Positions 1-6,366 are shown, counted from the stretch's first letter. The stretch: 13,515 nt of DNA from SURF-21 sp964462595 (GCA_964462595.1 CAYWXM010000020.1:1-13515), one strand, 5' to 3'. The notes: generated by a model from the letters alone, not told the origin. Made by a program: numbers and translations.

Positions 1-37
1 TGCCGGAGGTGTCCTCCCAAGCCAATAGCACTTCGCC

Positions 38-57
38 AGCCCCTTCCGAAAGGGGCT
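38..57. repeat. Short perfect stem-loop at the left edge
   Basis: AGCCCCTT pairs with AAGGGGCT across a CCGA tetraloop, giving a perfect 8-bp stem. No T-tract follows on either strand, so a terminator is not clearly supported. It lies 48 bases beyond the stop of the minus-strand transposase gene and may end that transcript or one from outside the window. Confidence 0.4.
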
Positions 58-90
58 TAGGTGAGCTTACCCTTGACTTGGGTCTTTAAA

Positions 91-105
91 GGTGACCCCA
101 AGGCC
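91..105 (+). repeat. Partial copy of the 29-bp RAYT-linked repeat (3' half)
   Basis: GGTGACCCCAAGGCC matches the right half of the 29-bp unit. The left half is replaced by unrelated sequence. It overlaps the stop codon of the RAYT gene. Confidence 0.6.
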
Positions 106-1211
106 TATTGCTGTTCTTTCAGGCAGGAACTCTTCTCATCCTGGTTCGGCCGATTTCCAGGCGTGACCCCAAGGTCCGGCCGATTTCCGGGCGTGACCCC
201 AAGGCCGGGTGTGGCCCCAGGGCTGACCACCCGGCCTTCTATCATCTCTAATACTGCTTTCTTGTCAGCATCAATCCTTGCCCGCAACTCGCCGTCCTTG
301 CTCAGCCGTTTTTTCAGCGCGCCACGGCGGTGTGAAAGGGCGTTCTCGCTGATTCCCCCGAGCTTCCCTGCGATATCCCTGCACGATGCCGCGGTATATT
401 CGCCTGCCATATGTATCAGGAGCGAGCATACGTAGTGGTATTCCCTATCACTTGCATAGTCACCCTGTTCCAAGTCTGAAAACCCGAGATGGTAACACAC
501 AGCATGGTAGACCTCTTCCAGGGACGCGATCCTTGTCAGCTCCTTGTGCCCCGCTACCTCCTCCGCCCATTTCCCGTCCCTAATATAAGCCTTGATGCGT
601 CTTATGAATTTATCGCTGCCGAGCAGCGCACGAGCGACAACCTCGTTTTCGGGATAACAGGACCCCGTCTCGTCTCCCCCCTCAACAAAGTGGCGGTATC
701 TTTCTCTCGCTGCATCACGGCCAGGACCGAAGTATTCTTCCAGCCAGTCCTCTTCCAGCCACCGTTCTTTCCCGCCGTTGACGCAACTGCCGTAGTTCGA
801 CCAGACGTATTTCTCGGGCCTGTCCACGATGCCCGCCTCAACCGGGTTGAGATGTATATACCTGTTCGCGATGACGAGATATTCCTCCTCCGCTATCCTG
901 ATCGACTTGAACCTGCCCGCGAAAACGTGCCCTACCCATCCGTTTCTGACGAGATAATTCGCGTATGACGACCCCAGGAAGTGCATAAACTCCGAAAGAT
1001 TCTCCTTGGATATCCGCAACGACATGTGGTAGTGGTTATCCATAAGACAATATGCGAAGACGTCTATAAGGTATCTCTCAGCGCCCTCCCTTAGAAGTCT
1101 GAGGAAGTAGGCCTTGTCGCTTTCATCGCGGAAGATGTTTTGCTTGAGAATACCCCGGGATATTACATGGTAGACTGCGCCTTCCTCCTGAATCCGCAAT
1201 TCTCTAGACAT
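105..1211 (-). CDS. REP-associated tyrosine transposase (RAYT, IS200/Y1-like HUH nuclease)
   Basis: This is a 368-residue RAYT. The family consists of single-copy Y1 HUH nucleases that nick single-stranded DNA at REP-type hairpins and are thought to spread or domesticate them. The HUH motif is H60-Y61-H62 (in MDNHYHMSL). Tyr118 in RYIHLNPVEAG aligns by eye with the catalytic Tyr115 of E. coli TnpA-REP (DYIYINPV). Residues 1-150 are the nuclease domain. Residues about 215-325 resemble the DnaA domain IV-like helical region found in many long RAYTs (inference). The last 35 or so residues are low-complexity and contain GVTPGNRP twice, plus degenerate relatives. They are encoded by the 29-bp repeats at 148-206, so the repeat has become coding sequence. 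No terminal inverted repeats or partner transposase are seen, as expected for a RAYT. The ATG at 1211 has no Shine-Dalgarno sequence; a promoter abuts it, suggesting a leaderless mRNA. Confidence 0.93.
   Translation of the reverse strand: MSRELRIQEEGAVYHVISRGILKQNIFRDESDKAYFLRLLREGAERYLIDVFAYCLMDNHYHMSLRISKENLSEFMHFLGSSYANYLVRNGWVGHVFAGRFKSIRIAEEEYLVIANRYIHLNPVEAGIVDRPEKYVWSNYGSCVNGGKERWLEEDWLEEYFGPGRDAARERYRHFVEGGDETGSCYPENEVVARALLGSDKFIRRIKAYIRDGKWAEEVAGHKELTRIASLEEVYHAVCYHLGFSDLEQGDYASDREYHYVCSLLIHMAGEYTAASCRDIAGKLGGISENALSHRRGALKKRLSKDGELRARIDADKKAVLEMIEGRVVSPGATPGLGVTPGNRPDLGVTPGNRPNQDEKSSCLKEQQ
148..177 (+). repeat. 29-bp repeat family, copy 1 (30-base variant, inside RAYT gene)
   Basis: The unit starts GGCCGATTTCC, has the GCGTGACCCCAAGG core and ends in GTCC with one extra base. 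It is directly followed by the next copy. The 30-base period keeps the RAYT frame open, and on the minus strand the copy is translated as part of the VTPGNRP-type tail. Confidence 0.9.
178..206 (+). repeat. 29-bp repeat family, copy 2 (consensus form, inside RAYT gene)
   Basis: This is a consensus copy: GGCCGATTTCCGGG at the left, GTGACCCCAAGGCC at the right. It is tandem with copy 1 and runs into a 9-bp hairpin at 203-236. The GGCC ends are complementary to each other and an inner GGG/CCC pair is possible, so the unit forms a weak, imperfect hairpin. Confidence 0.93.
203..236. repeat. 9-bp stem-loop adjoining repeat copy 2
   Basis: GGCCGGGTG at 203-211 is the exact reverse complement of CACCCGGCC at 228-236, with a 16-base loop. 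Its left arm shares the terminal GGCC of repeat copy 2, so repeat plus hairpin form a compound element inside the 3' end of the RAYT gene. A similar repeat-plus-hairpin arrangement occurs at 12601-12644. Confidence 0.7.
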
Positions 1212-1250
1212 GTTAATAATTATATATAACTTAGTTAAATTTACAAGCTT
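1212..1250 (-). promoter_or_regulatory. Promoter of the RAYT gene, probably leaderless
   Basis: On the minus strand a perfect TATAAT lies at 1224-1219, and TTGTAA (4 of 6 matches to TTGACA) lies at 1246-1241, with a 16-base spacer. The predicted transcription start falls at about 1212, right at the ATG at 1211. There is no purine-rich ribosome site in the AT-rich leader. This AT-rich block contrasts sharply with the GC-rich surroundings. Confidence 0.6.
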
Positions 1251-1277
1251 TATTTTAGGATACGTGATGCCGTGGTA

Positions 1278-1306
1278 GGCCGATTTCCTGGCGTGACCCC
1301 AAGGCC
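1278..1306 (+). repeat. 29-bp repeat family, copy 3 (after PIN toxin stop)
   Basis: This is a full-length unit with one change (TTTCCTGG for TTTCCGGG). A partial right-half copy, GGCGTGACCC, follows at 1312-1321. It lies 22 bases past the toxin stop codon and is oriented the same way, relative to the upstream gene, as the copies after other genes. Confidence 0.92.
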
Positions 1307-1327
1307 GGTAAGGCGTGACCCACGCTC

Positions 1328-1762
1328 CTAACTTGATTCGCGCAGGAAAGCGGAGGGGGAGATGATGCGAAGGCCCCTCTTCCTTGCAGCGGCCTCGGCC
1401 TTGAGGAGATGCCTGTCACCGCTGACGAGGAAATCAACCTCCGCTATGGCTGCCGCCGCCGCTATGGGGGCGTCGTCCTCCCCCACGAGTTGCGACCATG
1501 TCTTAACGTCCCGTGGAGCGGGTTCCTCGCAGACCTCCAGCGGTGTGCTGAGCAGGAAGGTATGAAGGGCCGGCAGGGCGCCGGGTAGTTTCGCTGCGAT
1601 AGTGCGCACCAATTCGTCGAGCACCTGGCGCGATATCACCAGCGAGAACTTGCCCTCCGCGCCATGTTCAAGTATTGCCCCAGGCGCGCCCTCGCCGGAA
1701 TAAAGGCCTGCGAAGACAACGTTGCTGTCCAGGAAAACCCGTGGCTTAGCTTTTCCTGCCAT
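1328..1762 (-). CDS. PIN-domain toxin (VapC-like ribonuclease)
   Basis: This 144-residue PIN-fold protein is the likely toxin of a type II toxin-antitoxin pair; such proteins are metal-dependent endoribonucleases. Candidate acidic metal ligands are D12 (in VFLDSNV), E50 (in VLDELV), D97/D98 (in GEDDAPIAAAA) and D116 (in SGDRHLL), spaced as in PIN domains. I chose the ATG at 1762 because GGAGA lies a few bases upstream and the protein then starts just before the first beta strand. A GTG seven codons further upstream also keeps the frame but lacks a good ribosome site. The start overlaps the antitoxin stop by 17 bases, indicating translational coupling. The exact subfamily and RNA target are unknown. 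Confidence 0.88.
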   Translation of the reverse strand: MAGKAKPRVFLDSNVVFAGLYSGEGAPGAILEHGAEGKFSLVISRQVLDELVRTIAAKLPGALPALHTFLLSTPLEVCEEPAPRDVKTWSQLVGEDDAPIAAAAAIAEVDFLVSGDRHLLKAEAAARKRGLRIISPSAFLRESS

Positions 1763-2030
1763 TGCTCTCCAGGTTGATCTCACGCCTGGCGGAGCGTCCA
1801 GACTTGAGAAGCTCTTCCTCGGTAATGCCGGATCTGGCGAACGAGTCGCGTATCTCCTGAATCGCGTCCATCGCCCTCGCCTTCCTGGGCTTAGCGGTTA
1901 GCACGCGCCCCTCGACGCTCAGCTCCAGCAGGTCGCCCGGCTCGATTCCCAGTTCTTCACAAATCTCTACCGGCAGCGTCAATTGTCTTTTCGGCCTCAA
2001 GGTGACCTCGCCTTCCAGTCGCCTCGCCAT
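1746..2030 (-). CDS. AbrB/SpoVT-type antitoxin of the PIN toxin
   Basis: This 94-residue protein has an N-terminal swapped-hairpin AbrB-type DNA-binding domain (about residues 5-50: VTLRPKRQLTLPVEICEELGI, then EPGDLLEL). The C-terminal tail is charged and helical and probably wraps the toxin. Two ATGs are possible. The second, at 2030, is preferred because AGGAGG ends seven bases before it, whereas it directly abuts the first ATG at 2036. The gene is upstream of and overlaps the toxin gene, the usual antitoxin-first order. A perfect palindrome just upstream is the probable autoregulatory operator. Confidence 0.88.
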   Translation of the reverse strand: MARRLEGEVTLRPKRQLTLPVEICEELGIEPGDLLELSVEGRVLTAKPRKARAMDAIQEIRDSFARSGITEEELLKSGRSARREINLESNGRKS

Positions 2031-2043
2031 TGTCATTCCTCCT

Positions 2044-2068
2044 ACGTTAGACGTTAGACATCTAACGT
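2044..2068. promoter_or_regulatory. Operator palindrome of the toxin-antitoxin operon
   Basis: ACGTTAGA at 2051-2058 and TCTAACGT at 2061-2068 form a perfect 8-2-8 inverted repeat. A third direct half-site, ACGTTAGA, lies at 2044-2051. It sits between a TATGAT -10 box and the ribosome site, where an AbrB-type antitoxin would block its own transcription. Confidence 0.75.
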
Positions 2069-2074
2069 AAGACT

Positions 2075-2080
2075 ATCATA
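2075..2080 (-). promoter_or_regulatory. -10 box of the toxin-antitoxin promoter
   Basis: TATGAT on the minus strand (5 of 6 matches) lies about 45 bases before the antitoxin start, with the palindrome covering the expected transcription start. No convincing -35 box is seen 17 bases upstream. Confidence 0.45.
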
Positions 2081-2297
2081 AAGGGACCACGCCAACAACC
2101 CTGCGGCGATACATAATCCTAGCGTTTATACCCTACTCCGTCAGGCAATCTTCTCTCCTTTTGTCGATTACGTACAACTTAGTTATGTTATAACACTGGG
2201 CAGTGACAAGCCTGAGCCCGTGTTTGAAGAGGCCCCAGCCACATTACGAGGACCCCGGTGCCGCAGGCCTCGGTAGGCCTTGCAGAGGCCGCAACCC

Positions 2298-2326
2298 GGC
2301 CGATTTCCGGGTGTGACCCCGAGGCT
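2298..2326 (+). repeat. 29-bp repeat family, copy 4
   Basis: Unit with GGGTGTGACCCCGAGGCT at the right side, so three changes from consensus. It lies in the 530-base gene-free stretch between the antitoxin and the two-helix membrane protein gene. Confidence 0.88.
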
Positions 2327-2362
2327 TCGAGGCCGCGACAAGGCCGGGCTTGTGCCGTTGTC

Positions 2363-2391
2363 GGCCGATTTCCGGGTGTGACCCCAAGGCC
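2363..2391 (+). repeat. 29-bp repeat family, copy 5
   Basis: Near-consensus unit (GGGTGTGACC in place of GGGCGTGACC), 65 bases from copy 4 in the same orientation. The shared GGGTGTG variant suggests copies 4 and 5 arose by local duplication. Confidence 0.9.
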
Positions 2392-2560
2392 GGTACGGAT
2401 TGTAGACCCCACGTGTGGAGAATGTAGCCCCCTTATGATGTTTCGGTCTGCACGCAGGGGGATAAAATAGTATCACTGGGAGGTACATCTGGGAAACGCC
2501 GGATCGTGTTTCAAACAGGTGGCCCGTGCAAGGCATCGGTCGACAGGAGGTGTGTAGGTA

Positions 2561-2929
2561 TTGAGCAAGAAGGAAAAGAGGAAGCCTCCGCCGGAGGACG
2601 ACCTGAGGGTGAAGGCGGAGAAGAGCGTTATACGTAAGACCGGTTTCCTGTGGCTTCTTAGCAGCGTCGGCTCTTACGTGTTGGTAAACGCGCTACTCAT
2701 CGCCATCTGGGTCCTGTCCGACTCCGATTCCCCCTGGTTCCTGTGGGTGCTGGCCGTCTGGGGCCTGGGCCTGGTCTTCCACATCGCTGGATATATTATA
2801 GGTTTCCGCGCCGGCTATGCGCGGGAGGGCAAGATCGAGGAACAGATGGAGGAGTACCGCAGTAAATACGCCCCCGCGGAGGCCCCTGCTCCGGAACCTG
2901 TTTCCCCACCCGCACCCGGCGAGCAGTAG
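2561..2929 (+). CDS. Small two-helix membrane protein (2TM-domain family)
   Basis: This 122-residue protein begins with a TTG, ten bases after AGGAGG at 2545-2550. A charged N-terminus (residues 1-26) is followed by two hydrophobic helices at about 28-52 and 58-82 and a Pro/Glu-rich cytoplasmic tail (105-122). The pattern VGSYVLVNALLIAIW, a short loop with PWFLW, then WGLGLVFH matches the '2TM domain' family, which occurs alone or fused to LytTR regulators and histidine kinases; its biochemical role is unknown. With charged ends on both sides, both termini are probably cytoplasmic. A copy of the 29-bp repeat begins two bases after the stop codon. The gene stands alone in its operon context. 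Confidence 0.82.
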   Translation: MSKKEKRKPPPEDDLRVKAEKSVIRKTGFLWLLSSVGSYVLVNALLIAIWVLSDSDSPWFLWVLAVWGLGLVFHIAGYIIGFRAGYAREGKIEEQMEEYRSKYAPAEAPAPEPVSPPAPGEQ

Positions 2930-2931
2930 GA

Positions 2932-2960
2932 GGCCTTGGGGTCACGCCCGGAAATCGGCC
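2932..2960 (-). repeat. 29-bp repeat family, copy 6 (directly after a stop codon)
   Basis: This consensus unit is read on the minus strand and starts two bases after the TAG of the two-helix protein gene. In the direction of that gene it reads GGCCTTGGGGTCACGCCC and onward, the same sense as the copies after the response regulator, toxin and amidase genes. Confidence 0.94.
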
Positions 2961-3182
2961 GACTAACATCGTTGATCAACCTTACAGGCTTGGCACGTCT
3001 CCGGAGATGACCCTTGTGCCGCGGGCGTGAGATGCCAAGACCTGACATAATAACTTGATCGCCAAACCTGCCGTAGGGTCGGCGAATTGCGTGCCGGGAA
3101 TAATGCGCGATAGAAGAAGGGCGTCACTACCTGCATGACAAGTCTGGATCTCCCCAGCTTCCCAGCCTCCCGACCTCCACGC

Positions 3183-3211
3183 GGCCGATTTTCGGGCGTG
3201 ACCCCAAGGCT
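3183..3211 (+). repeat. 29-bp repeat family, copy 7 (upstream of TetR gene)
   Basis: Unit with GATTTTCGGG and a GGCT end, so two changes. It ends 35 bases before the TetR-family start codon. Its GTGACC lies 17 bases before a CATAAT box, so it could contribute a -35-like element, but that would leave only about 13 bases of leader. Confidence 0.9.
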
Positions 3212-3245
3212 GGTATCAAGCATAATAAGCTGAGGGGGCGCGAAC

Positions 3246-3860
3246 ATGAACGAGGAAAACAAAGGTAACGGTAAGGATAAGGTCAGAGACGAGATACTCC
3301 GTGCATCCCAGACCGTCTTCACGGAAAAGGGATACCAGGAAGCCAGGCTCGAGGACATAGCGCAGCAGGCGTGCGTAAGCCCGGAAACGCTCAGCGAGCT
3401 ATTTCTCGACAAGGAGGACCTCTACAACCAGACCTGCAGGGCGGCCATCCAGTCGTGGCATAACTGGTTCGTAAGCCAGGCCCGCATGCAGGACGATCCC
3501 CTGGCGAGCTTTATCACCCTCTGCCGCGAGGCTTTCCTCTTCATGGCTCGCGACGGCGAGACGAGGGAATTCCTTCAGACCGGCCCTTTGGTCTTCGTCT
3601 TCTCCAGCGAGCGCTTCAACGATATAACCGACCGCGGGGTGAGCATCCTCGCCTCCAAGCTCGAGGAGTGCGTCGAGGCGGGCATCTTCCGTCCCATGGA
3701 CTGCGAGCGCATGGCGGTCACCATGCACGAGATGTACAAGCTGCTCATACTGACCACCTACACGCAGCCCTATGACAGGGGCGCGGAGCAGCTGTTCGAG
3801 GACCTGCTCGACCTGTTCCTCCACGGCCTGCTCAAGTCCGCTACGCAGGACCCAAGCTAA
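3246..3860 (+). CDS. TetR/AcrR-family transcriptional regulator
   Basis: This 204-residue protein has an N-terminal TetR helix-turn-helix. EILRASQTVFTEKGY (16-30) is helix 1; ARLEDIAQQACVSPETLSELF (about 33-53) is the HTH, followed by the typical DKEDLY. The C-terminal all-helical part (60-204) should bind a ligand and dimerise; it has no recognisable signature. The start ATG has GAGGGGG seven bases upstream. The gene is convergent with the SDR/oxidoreductase cluster beginning 400 bases downstream. TetR proteins near SDR and acyl or enoyl-reducing enzymes often repress those genes in response to a lipid-like ligand, so a regulatory link is plausible but not shown by an operator match here. 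Confidence 0.9.
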   Translation: MNEENKGNGKDKVRDEILRASQTVFTEKGYQEARLEDIAQQACVSPETLSELFLDKEDLYNQTCRAAIQSWHNWFVSQARMQDDPLASFITLCREAFLFMARDGETREFLQTGPLVFVFSSERFNDITDRGVSILASKLEECVEAGIFRPMDCERMAVTMHEMYKLLILTTYTQPYDRGAEQLFEDLLDLFLHGLLKSATQDPS

Positions 3861-3885
3861 GCCGAACGAACGAGGCAGCATCTTC

Positions 3886-3901
3886 TGTAACCCCTCGGGT
3901 T
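3886..3901 (+). repeat. Second repeat family, partial copy A
   Basis: TGTAACCCCTCGGGTT matches the left end of copies B and C, including the AACCC/GGGTT dyad. It lies 26 bases after the TetR stop. Confidence 0.55.
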
Positions 3902-3948
3902 AAACCTCTTGGAAAACTCCTAGGGGTCAGGGTTCATTTTTTGCTTTC

Positions 3949-3990
3949 TGCAACCCCTCGGGTTCAGCGCAGCTTTTTAACTCTGTCCCT
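3949..3990 (+). repeat. Second repeat family, copy B
   Basis: A 42-base element starting TGCAACCCCTCGGGTT and ending CTCTGTCCCT, with CAGCGCAGCTTTTT in the middle. It matches copy C at 35 of 42 positions. Confidence 0.8.
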
Positions 3991-4196
3991 GATTTGTTGC
4001 AACCTGCTGCAATACACTGGCCCCCACCTTGAGAGAACCGGGCGCTTAGAGTTCGCCACATCGCCGAATACGCCTGCTCGCGAGGACGATGCTTTGCCTG
4101 CGGTGCAAAACGCAAGATGCTGACTCCTTGGCTTGCCAAACTAATCACGGTGGTATCTTGGATATCAAGTTTCCTGGCAGAAGGCTTTACATCTTT

Positions 4197-4238
4197 TGCA
4201 GCCCCTCGGGGCCAGCGCAGCTTTTTGGCTCTGACCCC
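4197..4238 (+). repeat. Second repeat family, copy C
   Basis: A 42-base element starting TGCAGCCCCTCGGGG and ending GGCTCTGACCCC, with the same CAGCGCAGCTTTTT core as copy B. On the minus strand it begins TTGGGGTCA, the same nine-base head as the 29-bp family. It lies 27 bases past the stop of the minus-strand SDR. Confidence 0.8.
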
Positions 4239-4265
4239 AAAAGGTTGGCCCCCGGAGGTTGCGTT

Positions 4266-5042
4266 TTAGAACGGAAAGCCCCAGTCGGCCCCGGTGATGT
4301 AACCCCCGTCTACCTGCATCGTGGTCCCGTTCACGTACGAGGCCTTGCGCGAGCACAGGAAGAGTATGCAGTTGGCGATCTCGGCCGCCTCCGCGAGGCG
4401 CCCGGCGGGGATATAATCCACCACCTTGGCGTATACCTGTTCCACGAAGGAGCGATCGAACCCGGCCCGTTCATATATGGGCGTGTCGACCCAGCCGGGG
4501 AGTATGGCGTTGGCCCGGATACCCTTGAGGTCCCTCGCCAGGTGCATGGTGTACTTGAGCACAGCGGCCTTGGCGGTGGAGTAGAGGAAGTGATGGTTCA
4601 CGTGTTCCACCAGCGCGGCCGAGGACGAGATGTTCACTATGGATGCGTACTCCGACTCTCTGAGCAAGGGAAGCAGGTTCGTGACCATGAGCATGGCGCC
4701 CTTCACGTCCACCTCGTAGTGGTAATAGAAGTCGTCCTCGGTCATGGCATCAACAGCCGCGAGCTTGCCCATGGCGGCGTTGTTCACCAGGAAGTCCACC
4801 TTCCCGTACTCGCCCTTCAGGAACTCCGCCAGTGCGGCGACCTTCTCGGACTTCGAGATGTCGCACACCCTGGGCACGTAACTTCCCCCCAGCTCCGCTG
4901 CCGCCTTTTCGAGCCCCGCTTCGTCTACGTCCGGCGAGACTACCGTCGCCCCTTCCTCGACGAACTGCCGCGCCGTGGCCAGGCCTATCCCCGACGCCGC
5001 GCCGGTAACCACGGCCACCATCCCCTCGAATTCCGGATACAT
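4266..5042 (-). CDS. Short-chain dehydrogenase/reductase (SDR)
   Basis: This 258-residue classical SDR should oxidise an alcohol or reduce a ketone with NAD(P)(H). Visible motifs are TGAASGIG (13-20, cofactor binding), D38 after the second beta strand (favours NAD over NADP), NNAA (87-90), Ser139/140 in IVNISSS, and the active-site Y154-S-T-A-K158. The C-terminal VDGGYITG is typical. The Asn of the usual catalytic tetrad appears as Asp112 (EVDVKG), a substitution worth noting. AGGAGGT lies six bases before the ATG. It is the last gene of the minus-strand cluster, 130 bases after the serine hydrolase gene, and convergent with the TetR gene. The substrate cannot be told from sequence; neighbours suggest a lipid, steroid or alicyclic compound. 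Confidence 0.93.
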   Translation of the reverse strand: MYPEFEGMVAVVTGAASGIGLATARQFVEEGATVVSPDVDEAGLEKAAAELGGSYVPRVCDISKSEKVAALAEFLKGEYGKVDFLVNNAAMGKLAAVDAMTEDDFYYHYEVDVKGAMLMVTNLLPLLRESEYASIVNISSSAALVEHVNHHFLYSTAKAAVLKYTMHLARDLKGIRANAILPGWVDTPIYERAGFDRSFVEQVYAKVVDYIPAGRLAEAAEIANCILFLCSRKASYVNGTTMQVDGGYITGADWGFPF

Positions 5043-5109
5043 GAACTTACCTCCTGATCTATCGGGAACACCGCTCGCGTTCCATCCAACAACTTCCTTC
5101 CGTCACGCA

Positions 5110-5125
5110 CCTGGCCTCGGCCAGG
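5110..5125. repeat. GC-rich hairpin between serine hydrolase and SDR genes
   Basis: CCTGGCC and GGCCAGG form a perfect 7-bp dyad around TC. Further palindromic GC-rich sequence (CCGGGG/CCCCGG, GTGCCGGCAC) follows up to 5165. It could slow or process the transcript between the two genes; there is no T-tract. Confidence 0.4.
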
Positions 5126-5172
5126 ATCCGGGCGCATCCCCGGGGTCCGGCCCCCGGTGCCGGCACCCTCCC

Positions 5173-6366
5173 TCAGTCCACCACGGCCGCTATCGCCAGG
5201 TCCGAGAGGCGCTGCAGGCGCACGATGCTCGCGCCGTCCTCGAGCAGCCCGGCGGAGAAAAAGACGAAGGTAAGGTCGCGCTCCGGGTCCACCAGGAACA
5301 TGGTGGAGCCCGCCCCTATGCCGGCGAAAGAGCCCGGGGAGGCGGTAAGCCCGTGGGCGGTGGGGAAAATGCCCTCGCCGCGCAGCCAGAACGTGTACCC
5401 CAGGGGAGAGCGGACGACCGGCCAGCCGTACATCTCGCGCGCGTAGTCCCAGATGTGGTTGATGAGGTCACCGGTCTGGCTGGAGGTGGCCATCCTCACC
5501 ATCTCCGGGGAGAGTATCCTGGCCCCGTTGAGCTCCCCGCCGCGGCGGAGCATCTCCGCGAAGCGGCAGTAGTCCATGGCCGTGCCCACCCCGCCGCCGA
5601 TGGGCAGCTCCGAGTCCTCCTTGAGCAGGAAGTTCATCGACTCCAGGAGCAGGGGCTCGAAGATGCCGGGGGTGCGGTCTCTCACCACCACCGGGACCAT
5701 GCGCTCCCTCACCCTGTCCGGCACCCCCAGGGCGGAGGACTCCATGCCCAGGGGGTCGAAGACGTCCTCCTTGAGCATCTGCCGGAAGGGGCGGCCGGCC
5801 TCGTCTAAGCGTTGCACCATCACCGCCACGATGGCCATGGAGGAGATGGCGTTGTAGGAGACCATGGTCCCCGGGGTAACCAGCAGGCGCTCGCCGGCCA
5901 TGGCGGCGGTCACCGCCTCGATCTCCAGCAGCTTGTCCACCGGCTGCAGCATGTAGGGTATCTCTGTGTTCAGGCCGCTGGTGTGGGAGAGGATGTGGTG
6001 CACGGTCACCCCCTGCTTGCCCTTGATGCCGAACTCCGGGATGACCTCGGCCACCGGGGTGTCCAGCCGGAACTTGCCCTCCTCCACGGCCATGAGCACG
6101 CGCACCGCCGTGGGCTGCTTGATGACGGACATAGTGATGAAGACGTCGTCGAGTCTGGCCTCCCGGCCCTTCTCCAGGTCGGTCTTGCCCACCGCCTCGT
6201 GCATGACCACCTTGCCGTGGCGGGCTACCACGAAGACCGCGCCGTCGTAGGTGCCCTTTTCCGTGTCCTCTTCCACTACCTTCTTCAGCCGCTGCAGCCG
6301 TCCCTCGTCCATACCCACCTCGCGCGCATCTACCAGCTGCGGAGAAAAATCGCTTTCCTTGCCCAT
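5173..6366 (-). CDS. Beta-lactamase-fold serine hydrolase (class C/EstB-type esterase family)
   Basis: This 397-residue member of the beta-lactamase (PF00144) superfamily covers esterases, peptidases and amidases as well as class C beta-lactamases. The nucleophile motif S-x-x-K is S80-V-I-K83. The second motif, usually Y-x-N, is Y171-N-A in VTPGTMVSYNAIS, so the usual Asn is missing. The third region, about 340-365 (FAGIGAGSTMFLVDPE), lacks the KTG/HxG-type residue. HHILSHTSGL (123-132) is the conserved family core. No signal peptide is seen, so it is probably cytoplasmic, which argues for an esterase/thioesterase-like or lactone-hydrolysing role rather than antibiotic resistance (inference). 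GGGAGGG precedes the ATG. It is flanked by two SDR genes on the same strand. Confidence 0.9.
   Translation of the reverse strand: MGKESDFSPQLVDAREVGMDEGRLQRLKKVVEEDTEKGTYDGAVFVVARHGKVVMHEAVGKTDLEKGREARLDDVFITMSVIKQPTAVRVLMAVEEGKFRLDTPVAEVIPEFGIKGKQGVTVHHILSHTSGLNTEIPYMLQPVDKLLEIEAVTAAMAGERLLVTPGTMVSYNAISSMAIVAVMVQRLDEAGRPFRQMLKEDVFDPLGMESSALGVPDRVRERMVPVVVRDRTPGIFEPLLLESMNFLLKEDSELPIGGGVGTAMDYCRFAEMLRRGGELNGARILSPEMVRMATSSQTGDLINHIWDYAREMYGWPVVRSPLGYTFWLRGEGIFPTAHGLTASPGSFAGIGAGSTMFLVDPERDLTFVFFSAGLLEDGASIVRLQRLSDLAIAAVVD

Larger units (their letters stand above)
2081..2560. other. Gene-free stretch holding two repeats
   Basis: Apart from repeat copies 4 and 5 and a small CACTG-GG-CAGTG hairpin at 2194-2205, I see no gene. 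A weak plus-strand promoter is possible (TTGTCG at 2161, TATGTT at 2184, 17-base spacer), which could serve the gene at 2561. Open frames on the minus strand here are made largely of translated repeats and are not convincing. Confidence 0.5.
3861..4265. other. Convergent intergenic region with second repeat family
   Basis: The gap between the convergent TetR and SDR genes holds copies A-C of the second repeat and a TAGGGGTCAGGG stretch at 3921. I see no gene, tRNA or clear intrinsic terminator. The repeats flank both gene ends, so they may act in transcript 3'-end formation. Confidence 0.5.

Noticed and set aside
1763..1783. Upstream GTG start for the PIN toxin
   Set aside because: No ribosome site precedes it and the added residues lie before the PIN fold; ATG 1762 is better placed.
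1228..2185. AACTTAGTTA shared by the RAYT promoter and position 2176 as element ends
   Set aside because: Only ten AT-rich bases in direct orientation, with no target duplication or other sign of a mobile element boundary.
2183..2536. Minus-strand 117-codon open frame with VTPGNRP peptides
   Set aside because: It is mostly translated 29-bp repeats and flanking DNA, with no ribosome site or conserved protein part.
3198..3226. TetR promoter with a -35 box supplied by repeat copy 7
   Set aside because: GTGACC and CATAAT are spaced 17 bases apart, but the predicted start would fall inside the ribosome site; too weak to list as a promoter.
4089..5057. 322-codon open frame on the plus strand
   Set aside because: It lies antisense to the SDR gene, which has all family motifs; the open frame is a by-product of high-GC codon usage.
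5173..6366. Antibiotic-resistance beta-lactamase
   Set aside because: No signal peptide, altered second and third motifs, and an enzymatic cluster context favour an intracellular esterase-like role.
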